A stretch of DNA of 14,475 nucleotides from Pseudomonadota bacterium (GTDB lineage: Bacteria; Pseudomonadota; Alphaproteobacteria; Rhizobiales; Rhizobiaceae). Positions 1-5,506 of this stretch are shown here, piece after piece (the first letter of the stretch is position 1; every line of letters starts with the position of its first letter). Location: positions 1 through 14,475 of the forward strand of contig QGUU01000018.1 of NCBI GenBank assembly GCA_003242525.1, written 5' to 3'. Under the pieces are notes generated by a model. It was not told the origin of the DNA. It did not search any database and saw only the letters and a list, made by a program, of their open reading frames with translations. A program made the translations under genes and the position numbers.

Positions 1-101
1 ATCGCTCCGCCCGCATAGAGCGCGCCAAGCAGGAAGAAGGGCCTGAACCCGTAAGACAGGATGGCCGGATAATTTCCAGGCCGTGTGCGAGGGATTGCCA
101 T
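1..101 (-). CDS. nnrS: NnrS family protein, 5' fragment (cut by window edge)
   Basis: Only the first 33 codons are in the window; the gene runs off the left edge. The ATG at 101-99 is preceded by a good ribosome binding site (GAAGG, about 5 bases upstream). The peptide begins MAIPRTRPGNYPAIL and continues SYGFRPFFLLGALYAGG. The 'LSYGFRPFFLL' stretch leading into the first membrane helix is typical of the N-terminus of NnrS, a multi-pass heme- and copper-containing membrane protein linked to NO stress and denitrification. It lies 61 bases downstream of the pseudoazurin stop on the same strand, so the two may be co-transcribed. The family call rests on a short but characteristic segment; the full length cannot be judged. 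Confidence 0.8.
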   Translation of the reverse strand, partial: MAIPRTRPGNYPAILSYGFRPFFLLGALYAGGA

Positions 102-113
102 TGCTACCTTCGG

Positions 114-136
114 TTGGGCGGCTTTGCTCCGCCCAA
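114..136 (-). terminator. Hairpin between pseudoazurin and nnrS
   Basis: TTGGGCGG (114-121) and CCGCCCAA (129-136) are perfect 8-bp arms around a 7-base loop, in the gap between pseudoazurin and nnrS. No T run follows on the minus strand, so this is not a classical intrinsic terminator. It may be an mRNA-stabilising hairpin or partial attenuator that lets pseudoazurin be made in excess of NnrS. The function is inferred from position only. Confidence 0.4.
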
Positions 137-162
137 TCCCGTTTTCAGTCGGTGGATCGCGT

Positions 163-603
163 TCAGTCCTCCGAAACTTCCTCCAGCAGCTCTCCAAACA
201 CCTTCTTGGCCTTTCCGGGGTGCTTGATGGCCTTGGCCTGCTCAAGATTGACCGGCTCTCCGACAGCGATCAGGGCGACCATCCCCATGCCGTAGTGGGG
301 GGTGCACTTGACCCCATACACACCTTCCTTTTCGAGCTTTACCGTAATCTGCTCGTTCATCTTGCCTTTGAAGGGCTCCGCGCCGTCCGGGATCATGCCC
401 TTTATGCTCTCGGCGTCATGACCTTTATCGACCGGAATGAACGTCACCGTATCGCCCGGCGCAGCCTTAATGAAAGCTGGCTGGAACACCATTGCGCCCT
501 TCTCGCCCTTGTTGAGCATCTGGACCTGATGATCTGCAGCCTGCGCGCCGCCGGCGAGCAGGAAAGCGGCCAAGGTGGCGGAGATTGCAATTTTATAGTT
601 CAT
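163..603 (-). CDS. Pseudoazurin (periplasmic type 1 blue copper protein)
   Basis: The product is 146 aa, a small periplasmic electron carrier that typically donates electrons to copper nitrite reductase (NirK) or N2O reductase in denitrifiers. Residues 1-22 form a Sec signal peptide ending AQA-ADHQ. The type 1 copper ligands are H62, C100, H103 and M108, the last three in CTPHYGMGM. After signal removal they become H40, C78, H81 and M86, the canonical pseudoazurin positions, which supports both the cleavage site and the start. The ATG at 603-601 is preceded by GAAAGG; an in-frame start at 645 would only add a non-signal-like extension. The gene is divergent from a Crp/Fnr regulator. A TTTGC-N6-GCAAA palindrome about 74 bases upstream suggests NnrR/FNR-type activation. 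No nirK is visible here, so the partner enzyme is presumably elsewhere. Confidence 0.95.
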   Translation of the reverse strand: MNYKIAISATLAAFLLAGGAQAADHQVQMLNKGEKGAMVFQPAFIKAAPGDTVTFIPVDKGHDAESIKGMIPDGAEPFKGKMNEQITVKLEKEGVYGVKCTPHYGMGMVALIAVGEPVNLEQAKAIKHPGKAKKVFGELLEEVSED

Positions 604-669
604 GACACTGCCTTTCACTGCAACGAGAAATCGTCTGCGGGCCATCTATCGTATTCGCCGCTGGCCTAC

Positions 670-685
670 TTTGCTGCAGCGCAAA
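670..685. promoter_or_regulatory. NnrR/FNR-type palindrome upstream of pseudoazurin
   Basis: TTTGCTGCAGCGCAAA is a TTTGC-N6-GCAAA inverted repeat. Its core at 671-684 matches TTGCG-N4-CGCAA, recalled as the NnrR-type box, at nine of ten defined positions. It lies in the divergent region between pseudoazurin (start 603) and the Crp/Fnr gene (start 797). On the minus strand TACGAT (653-648) or TAGATG (648-643) could be the -10; the latter begins 22 bases from the box, as in class II FNR promoters. Function is inferred from sequence and position. Confidence 0.6.
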
Positions 686-796
686 CAAAAGGACAAACGG
701 GACAACCAGATAAAGACCACCCGCTTGCCGCTGGTCGAAGCCCTGTTACATTGCGCTGGTATCTACCGGATTCCTTTCGGCCACAAGGAGAAGGCG

Positions 797-1501
797 TTGA
801 GTCGTCTCGATCGTTCATTGATTGCCGGGCTTCCGGTTTTCCAGGGCATTGCGCCGGAGGATCTCGATCGCATCATCAGCCGGGCTCATGCGCAGCGCGT
901 GCCGAAGGGGCAAGCCATTTTCGAGCAGGAATACGAGGCCCATTTCTTTTTCCTCCTGCTGGACGGGCATGTCCGCGTGGTGAAATCCACGCCTGAGGGA
1001 CAGGAAGTCATCGTCCGCTACATCAGCCCCGGCGAATTGATCGGGATTGCCCATGCCCTGGGCCGGACCACCTATCCTGCGAGCGCCATCGCTGCTGCAG
1101 ACTGTGTAGTGCTGGCCTGGCCCAGCTCGCTGTGGTCGGAATTCGCGGCCGCCTTTCCGAACTTTGGAGCCAATACGTACAAGACGGTTGGTAGCCGGCT
1201 GCAGGATGCCCACACCCTGGTTGTCGAAATGTCGACCGAACAGGTGGATCAGCGTGTCGCCCATGCGTTGCTCAAGCTGGTGAAGCAAAGCGGCAAACAG
1301 ACGCCTGATGGCTTGTTGATCGACTTCCCGATTTCCCGCCAGGACATCGCTGAAATGACGGGAACGACCCTTCACACGGTAAGCCGCCTTCTCACGGCAT
1401 GGGAGGAACGGGGACTTGTCAAAAGCGGCCGGCAGAAGGTGACTGTCGTGGATCCAGACAGGCTGCTTCTGCTCGCCGAAGGTCGCGACCAGAGGAATTG
1501 A
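797..1501 (+). CDS. Crp/Fnr family transcriptional regulator, NnrR-like
   Basis: The product is 234 aa from the TTG at 797, chosen because AAGGAG lies 6-7 bases upstream. The frame is open back to an ATG at 602, but that extension is Arg/Lys-rich, overlaps the pseudoazurin start and lacks such a binding site. Residues ~13-130 form a cyclic-nucleotide-binding-type beta-barrel (PKGQAIFEQEYE, the VRYISPGELIGIA region). Residues ~179-207 form the winged helix-turn-helix (FPISRQDIAEMTG, TTLHTVSRLLTAWEE). The only cysteine is C103, so the N-terminal cysteine cluster of Fnr [4Fe-4S] proteins is absent. This fits the NnrR/Dnr branch, which senses NO through heme. The neighbours (pseudoazurin, nnrS, DUF2249) and nearby TTGCG-N4-CGCAA boxes support a role as NO-responsive activator. 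Assignment to NnrR rather than another Crp/Fnr subgroup is inference. The gene converges on the DUF59 gene with 11 bases between the stops. Confidence 0.88.
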   Translation: MSRLDRSLIAGLPVFQGIAPEDLDRIISRAHAQRVPKGQAIFEQEYEAHFFFLLLDGHVRVVKSTPEGQEVIVRYISPGELIGIAHALGRTTYPASAIAAADCVVLAWPSSLWSEFAAAFPNFGANTYKTVGSRLQDAHTLVVEMSTEQVDQRVAHALLKLVKQSGKQTPDGLLIDFPISRQDIAEMTGTTLHTVSRLLTAWEERGLVKSGRQKVTVVDPDRLLLLAEGRDQRN

Positions 1502-1512
1502 ACCGCAGCCAG

Positions 1513-1827
1513 CTAGGCGAGGTGCAAACGGCTTCTGGCGGCGTCTTTCATCATCCCGGGCGACCAGCTCGGCTCATAGGTCAGCTTCACCTCTGCATAG
1601 TGGATGCCCGGCACGGACCAGGCGGCTGATTGGACCGCCTCTTTAAGGTAGGCCGTCGCGGGACAGCCGCGAGTGGTCGTAGTCATCTCCACATAAGCCA
1701 CGCCGTCCTCGACCGTGATTTCGTAGATGAGGCCAAGATCGATCACGCTTTCCCCGAGCTCCGGGTCTATCACCATGGTGAGAGCCCGTTCCACGGCGTC
1801 GGCAAGGGTTTCATTGCCTGTCGTCAT
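1513..1827 (-). CDS. Metal-sulfur cluster assembly factor, MIP18/DUF59 (PaaD/SufT-like)
   Basis: The product is 104 aa. It has the DUF59 signature DPELGESVIDLGLIYEI near residues 22-38 and a single conserved-type cysteine in TTRGCPATAYLKE. The family (MIP18, SufT, PaaD) helps insert or mature Fe-S clusters. The ATG at 1827 overlaps the TGA of the upstream DUF2249 gene (ATGA), so translation is probably coupled; AGAAGG lies upstream. It is the last gene of a three-gene minus-strand operon. In this NO-related setting a plausible role is maturation or repair of Fe-S proteins damaged by NO. The client protein cannot be read from the sequence. Confidence 0.88.
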   Translation of the reverse strand: MTTGNETLADAVERALTMVIDPELGESVIDLGLIYEITVEDGVAYVEMTTTTRGCPATAYLKEAVQSAAWSVPGIHYAEVKLTYEPSWSPGMMKDAARSRLHLA

Positions 1828-2354
1828 GACGTGCCCTTCTGTGCCTCTGCGGCTCGAATGACAATTCTGTAGTGCCCGGCAGGCTCGAATGCGCCTCGCC
1901 ATTCATGACCGCGTCGCTTCAATTCCTCGAACAGGAATAGCGGCTCGCGCGGCAACAATGCGGACATGGTGCGGCCAACCGGCAGGGACTCGACCGCCGC
2001 CAGCGTCCGTGTCATGGGCTCGGGCGGGTCGAGTTCGCGAGCATCCACCTCCAGCTCAGGCTCCGGCCAATCATCGCCAGACTTGGCGGGCTCGGAAGGC
2101 TTCGGCGTCTCCTCAGCCTCGAGTCCGGCCGGCGTGAAGATTACTTCCCAGTCTCCATTGCCGATTTCCCGGGCCGAGGCGTCGAAGCCACGCGCGCCCA
2201 TGACGTGGAAGAGCGGGATCGGCTTGAAGGTGGCGAGTAGCCGCAGCGATTGACCGGGAGCCAGGGCTTCCACTGCCCCCATGATAACGCTGAAAGGTTC
2301 ACCACCTTCGCGCAGGATTGGCCGGACGTCCAGGTCGTAAGGAGGAAGGGTCAT
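1824..2354 (-). CDS. Protein with two DUF2249 domains
   Basis: The product is 176 aa from the ATG at 2354, which has GGAG six bases upstream; an in-frame start at 2372 would add six residues. Two DUF2249 repeats are visible. The first is residues ~7-75 (LDVRPILREGGEPFSVI, then LLATFKPIPLFHVMGARGF). The second is ~105-172 (LEVDARELDPPEPMTRTL, then LLPREPLFLFEELKRRGHEW). A charged Glu/Pro-rich linker (residues ~78-103) separates them. DUF2249 proteins are small, TusA-like in general pattern and frequent beside hemerythrin, NnrS and NO-reductase genes; their biochemistry is poorly defined. The gene starts 21 bases after the upstream membrane-protein stop and ends in an ATGA overlap with the DUF59 gene, so the three probably act together. 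Confidence 0.85.
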   Translation of the reverse strand: MTLPPYDLDVRPILREGGEPFSVIMGAVEALAPGQSLRLLATFKPIPLFHVMGARGFDASAREIGNGDWEVIFTPAGLEAEETPKPSEPAKSGDDWPEPELEVDARELDPPEPMTRTLAAVESLPVGRTMSALLPREPLFLFEELKRRGHEWRGAFEPAGHYRIVIRAAEAQKGTS

Positions 2355-2375
2355 GTTCGTCTCCGATCTCATTTA

Positions 2376-3710
2376 TCAACGCGCAGAAGGCAAAAAGAGG
2401 CGCGGCCGCGAGGCACCTTCGGGCAAACTATCTCTTTCGGGGAGGTTCAGGAGGCGGCGGGACACCACCAGCTCCACGATTATCGCCCCTATCGCCACCA
2501 ATGTCATAGCAGAGGCTAGTCTGAACAGGCCTGGCACTGCGCAGGCAAGCGCTCCGGTACCGATGGCCACCCCTGTGAAATAGAGCGCGAACCACAATCG
2601 AGCGCGACGCTCCGCGACGAGGTCCTGCACGCGCGGGGTTGGCTTCCTGCCCATCACCGCACCAAAACATTCCAGCCAGGTGAGGAACGGAACGATCTTG
2701 TAGAGTTGTGAAAGGCCGAGCCCCGTCAGCCATCCAAAAGCGGCCAGGTAGAACACGGCTCCGGAATACATTTCCAGCGTTCCGGTCAGAGCGGCGACAG
2801 GCAACAGCAGTCCGCAGGCAAAGAACGCCACGAACGCGCCGATAGCCGCCTTCATGTTGAGTTCCAGCTTCCGCCGCTTCCGATTCCGGTAAAGGAAGAC
2901 GAGGTCCAGACCGTAAAAGTACAGGGCGGCCAATGCCAGTACCGCAGCTGCCGGGCCAAATATTCCAAATCCGCCGGCCAGCCTTTCCAGCGGCGCTGCG
3001 GCAAAGCACAAAAGGGCAAGAATCCCGCATCGCCAGACCGCCCGGCTGGCGGCGCGTTCCTCATCGGGCGCAAGCATGAACATCGGGAGCAGGCGATAAC
3101 TCACGCCGATGGCGGTGAAAGTGAGCCAGCCGCCCACGCCGGCTGCGATGTGGATCGACAGCCCCTCCGTGCGAAGATCGAGCGGCAGCAAGCCAGACAA
3201 GACCAGCGCGAAAAGGGCGCCGATTGCAAATGTCACGGCCAGGCAAGCCAGGCCGATGGCGACGAACCGTGCGGGAAGCGGAAGTCTGGCCGGCCGTACG
3301 TTCCACAAGGTCCGCGCCACGACAATGACTACGAGCAGGAAGCCCGCCGGCAGCAATGTCGCGGCGGCTGGCAGCAATGGCAAGTCGGTCTCGATCGCAC
3401 CGGCAAGGTGGAGAAATCCGGCAAGGAGGCAGACCAGCCCTGAAAGCAGGCAAAGCAGAGCGGGCAGTACCAGCTTTTCCGACTGAAGGGGTTTGGCGAC
3501 AAGCACCGGGACGAACTGGAGCAAGGCGCCGCACATCAGCAAACTGAGCCAGCCGATCGTCACGGTATGGACGAGCACGAGGGTCTCTGGGGCCTCAACG
3601 GCAACCGTGGGGTATCCATAACCCATGGCCATCATTGTCTGGGCCGCCATGAGGAACACCAGCGCGGCAGTGAAATAGGCCATCGTCCAGCGGGATAGTG
3701 CAGTTCCCAT
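2376..3710 (-). CDS. Multi-pass heme-copper oxidase subunit I-like / NnrS-like membrane protein
   Basis: The product is 444 aa with about 12 hydrophobic segments. Recognisable features are H48 in LVHTVTIGWLSLL, followed by a GALLQFVPVL helix end. Next is H187 in IHIAAGVGGWLTFTA, followed by SYRLLPMF, and then LYKIVPFLTWLE near the C-terminus. This H...GW...G...P pattern is shared with a family of proteins resembling heme-copper oxidase subunit I and NnrS that sit in NO-metabolism loci. They lack the full ligand set of a catalytic oxidase, so heme or copper binding with a sensing, trafficking or protective role is more likely than respiration. I chose the ATG at 3710 (GGAG nine bases upstream) over a GTG at 3755, whose GGAGGA is directly adjacent. 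It is the first gene of an operon with DUF2249 and DUF59 genes, with an NnrR-type box upstream at 3885-3898. The exact family name is uncertain. Confidence 0.8.
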   Translation of the reverse strand: MGTALSRWTMAYFTAALVFLMAAQTMMAMGYGYPTVAVEAPETLVLVHTVTIGWLSLLMCGALLQFVPVLVAKPLQSEKLVLPALLCLLSGLVCLLAGFLHLAGAIETDLPLLPAAATLLPAGFLLVVIVVARTLWNVRPARLPLPARFVAIGLACLAVTFAIGALFALVLSGLLPLDLRTEGLSIHIAAGVGGWLTFTAIGVSYRLLPMFMLAPDEERAASRAVWRCGILALLCFAAAPLERLAGGFGIFGPAAAVLALAALYFYGLDLVFLYRNRKRRKLELNMKAAIGAFVAFFACGLLLPVAALTGTLEMYSGAVFYLAAFGWLTGLGLSQLYKIVPFLTWLECFGAVMGRKPTPRVQDLVAERRARLWFALYFTGVAIGTGALACAVPGLFRLASAMTLVAIGAIIVELVVSRRLLNLPERDSLPEGASRPRLFLPSAR

Positions 3711-3884
3711 GCTCACGGTCTCCGTTTGGCGGGCCGGCCGGCGGAGATTTCGCACTCCTCCAACGGGTTCGATCTTTTCTTTGGCATCATGTTGAACATG
3801 GCGGCAAACTCTCCGCGGAACACAGTGCGCCCCCTGCGCCGGATATTCGCCACCTCAGCATAGGTAGCGGCCGGGCTCCATTCA

Positions 3885-3898
3885 TTGCGCCAGCGCAA
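3885..3898 (-). promoter_or_regulatory. NnrR-type box and -10 for the HCO-like/DUF2249/DUF59 operon
   Basis: TTGCGCCAGCGCAA is a perfect TTGCG-N4-CGCAA inverted repeat. On the minus strand TATGCT (3862-3857) begins 22 bases after the box. This is the spacing of class II FNR/NnrR promoters, with the box centred at -41.5, and predicts a transcript start near 3850. The first downstream gene starts at 3710, giving a leader of about 140 bases. Confidence 0.65.
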
Positions 3899-3967
3899 AC
3901 TCAAGTAGGGAAGGGTGTCCAGAAGGGCGCTTTTTGGAGGCCCAGCGCCCCAAAACCTCGACGAGAT

Positions 3968-3981
3968 TTGTCCCAGCGCAA
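3968..3981. promoter_or_regulatory. Imperfect second NnrR-type box
   Basis: TTGTCCCAGCGCAA shares the CCAGCGCAA half with the perfect box 83 bases away, but its other half is degenerate (TTGTC instead of TTGCG). It could be a weak accessory site or chance. Confidence 0.3.
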
Positions 3982-4082
3982 GGAAGGCCAAGCCGCCAGC
4001 CCTCATGCTGCCTTCACCGTCAATCTCATGACCCAGGCCGCGGCGCCGCATCCGATCCCGGGTTCGTGAGTGAGCGGGGGCA

Positions 4083-4116
4083 GGGGGCGGCCGTACAGCT
4101 TGTGCAGGCCGCCTCC
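4083..4116 (-). terminator. Strong GC hairpin downstream of ccoS
   Basis: The arms at 4083-4092 and 4107-4116 pair over 10 bp, with one G-T wobble, around a 14-base loop that can form a further short ACA/TGT stem. It lies about 20 bases past the ccoS stop. No T run follows, so it could be a 3' processing barrier or part of a factor-dependent terminator ending the cbb3 transcript. Confidence 0.4.
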
Positions 4117-4136
4117 GATGATTTCCGAAGCTGGCT

Positions 4137-4358
4137 TTATGAGGGTTCGCCTCTCGAGCGCCGATCCGACTGGTCATTCAGCGCGTTCAGCGAAGCATGC
4201 TTGTCCCGCACCGGCTTGTCGCCATCGTCCAGCAGGATACGTTCGGCCGCGCCGTCCAGATCCTCGTATTGCCCGTTATGGAGCGACCAGAGAAAGGCGG
4301 CCAGGCCCAGAAGGCCGAGCAGGATGGCGATGGGAACAAGAACGATGAGGTAGCTCAT
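4137..4358 (-). CDS. ccoS: cbb3-type cytochrome oxidase assembly protein CcoS
   Basis: The product is 73 aa. It starts MSYLIVLVPIAILLGLLG, a single membrane helix, followed by LHNGQYEDLDGAAERILLDDG. That combination of helix and 'G-Q-[YF]-[ED]-DLDG' motif is diagnostic for CcoS, which is needed for cofactor (heme/copper) insertion into cbb3 oxidase. The C-terminal ~25 residues are charged and longer than in many CcoS proteins. The family start is the ATG at 4358, but its ribosome site is weak. An in-frame GTG at 4400 has a very strong site (AGGAGGAAGGA directly upstream) and would add 14 residues. The gene sits 105 bases after the DUF2189 gene at the end of the cbb3 gene string. ccoG, ccoH and ccoI, its usual neighbours, are absent from the window. 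Confidence 0.93.
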   Translation of the reverse strand: MSYLIVLVPIAILLGLLGLAAFLWSLHNGQYEDLDGAAERILLDDGDKPVRDKHASLNALNDQSDRRSRGEPS

Positions 4359-4463
4359 CGCCCGACCGTCGCGACCGCTTGCGTCGGAGGGGGCCCGCAC
4401 TCCTTCCTCCTGCGCTCGCCTCGGAGCCTCGGGTCGGCTGCGGAGAAGGGGATCACGGCAAAC

Positions 4464-5270
4464 CTAGCGAATGGCTTTGTAAGCGTGCCACGTTGCGTGG
4501 CCAAGCAACGGGAAGATGACGATGAGCCCGACCAGGCATGTCACCACGCTGACAGCGAAGAGGGCAAGCACCACGGCACCCCACGCGATCATCGGATGAA
4601 GGTTGTTCCACACCATCGCCATGCTTGTTCCCATTGCGGTCAGGGCGTCGGTGCGCTGGTCGAGAAGCATTGGAATGGAAAAAACACTTATGGCGAAACC
4701 GAAGGCCGCGAACAGGCCCCCAACCAGGGTGCCGACCACGGCCAGGGCCCACCCCATCGGCGTCGTGAAGATGATAGGGGCAATGTGGTCCAGGCCGGGG
4801 AACGCACGAACGCCGAAAAACAGCGCATAGATCAGAACCGCCGCTCGCATCCATAGAAGCATGAGCAGGCAAAGGAGTACCCCGGTGAACAAGATCTGCG
4901 CACCGGCGCGCGGCTTGACCCAAAGCATCCGGTTCAGGGTCGGAACCTCGCCGTCCTCGATCGCGCGGCTCTTCTCATAGAGCCCGATGGCAAGGACCGG
5001 AGCGACAATCATGAAGCCGGAAAGCGCCGGGAAAAGAATGTAATCCCAGCCGAACGCAAACATCGCCCAGATGAAGAGGATGGAGACAAGGAAGACTGCC
5101 AGCCCGTAAGCCAGGCTGGGCCCCGGGATTGTCTTGAAGTCGTGCCAGCCTGCCGCGAGCCAGTCCAGCGCCGCACTCGCCGGCAGATGGCGCTGACGCT
5201 CGGGGTTGCGGGTTTCCTCGATGCCGGAAACCTCTGTCAGCAGTCCGTAGCGCTTTCCTGCATTGCTCAT
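4464..5270 (-). CDS. DUF2189 domain integral membrane protein
   Basis: The product is 268 aa, a polytopic membrane protein with about six hydrophobic segments. The N-terminal ~30 residues are soluble, followed by ALDWLAAGWHDFKTIPGPSL, the typical opening of DUF2189 proteins. Later come SGFMIVAPVLAIGLYEKSR and the C-terminal end LLGHATWHAYKAIR, also typical. No enzymatic function is established for the family; members are often found near cytochrome oxidase genes. The ATG at 5270 has AGGAAG about six bases upstream. It lies 28 bases after the 67-aa membrane protein and before ccoS. From context I infer an accessory role in assembly or environment of the cbb3 complex. Confidence 0.87.
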   Translation of the reverse strand: MSNAGKRYGLLTEVSGIEETRNPERQRHLPASAALDWLAAGWHDFKTIPGPSLAYGLAVFLVSILFIWAMFAFGWDYILFPALSGFMIVAPVLAIGLYEKSRAIEDGEVPTLNRMLWVKPRAGAQILFTGVLLCLLMLLWMRAAVLIYALFFGVRAFPGLDHIAPIIFTTPMGWALAVVGTLVGGLFAAFGFAISVFSIPMLLDQRTDALTAMGTSMAMVWNNLHPMIAWGAVVLALFAVSVVTCLVGLIVIFPLLGHATWHAYKAIR

Positions 5271-5298
5271 GTGCTTCCTCGCACTGTCCGATCGCCGT

Positions 5299-5502
5299 TC
5301 AACAGCTGGAACTTGCCGCCCTGAAGCGGCCCGTTCCGGGTTCCGGGGCTTTCAGATGGTCCACGCATTGCGGTTGGGACGAGAACGCCACGTAGATCAG
5401 GTGGGCGTTGGCCCCGACGAAAAGCAGCACTCCAAGGGACACAAGTGACCATACCAGCAATGGAACACGTGACTTATGCCGGGACAGGAACATCGCCTTC
5501 AT
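5299..5502 (-). CDS. Small single-TM protein (67 aa) downstream of ccoP
   Basis: The start ATG is four bases after the ccoP stop. A basic N-terminus (MKAMFLSRHKSRV) precedes one membrane helix (~14-34), then an ANAHLIYVAFSSQPQCVDH segment with His and Cys, and a short charged tail with a second Cys near the end. I do not recognise a named family; the pattern suggests a conserved hypothetical found after ccoP in related bacteria, though I cannot check that. A basic-in, helix, His/Cys-out layout would allow metal or heme handling, but this is speculation. An alternative start at the fourth codon (MFLSRH) has AAGG only two bases away. Coding status is supported by the tight fit between ccoP and the DUF2189 gene. 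Confidence 0.72.
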   Translation of the reverse strand: MKAMFLSRHKSRVPLLVWSLVSLGVLLFVGANAHLIYVAFSSQPQCVDHLKAPEPGTGRFRAASSSC

Positions 5503-5506
5503 GCGC

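Larger units (their letters stand above)
3711..4136. other. 426-bp intergenic region: promoter and hairpin, no convincing gene
   Basis: This gap lies between ccoS (stop at 4137) and the membrane-protein gene (start at 3710). It holds a perfect TTGCG-N4-CGCAA box (3885-3898), a weaker copy (3968-3981) and a strong hairpin just after ccoS (4083-4116). Open frames on both strands cross it. None has recognisable protein features, and the perfect regulatory palindrome sits inside the minus-strand one. I read the region as terminator plus promoter with a leader of about 140 bases. A small unrecognised minus-strand protein starting at 4006 (97 codons, GAAGG upstream) cannot be fully excluded. Confidence 0.55.

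Noticed and set aside
602..796. N-terminal extension of the Crp/Fnr regulator to the ATG at 602
   Set aside because: The extension is basic and low-complexity, crosses the regulatory palindrome at 670-685 and lacks a good ribosome site, unlike the TTG at 797.
848..862. TTGCG half-site near the start of the regulator gene
   Set aside because: It has no matching CGCAA half at the right spacing and lies inside coding sequence.
85..996. Plus-strand open frame of 303 codons
   Set aside because: It lies antisense to pseudoazurin and then overlaps the regulator in another frame; no domain is visible, and pseudoazurin and the regulator are certain.
3713..4177. Minus-strand open frame of 154 codons between ccoS and the HCO-like gene
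   Set aside because: It overlaps ccoS, has no recognisable domain, is Arg/Pro-rich as expected from GC-rich noncoding sequence, and contains the perfect NnrR-type box with its -10. A shorter version from 4006 is mentioned as a weak possibility only.
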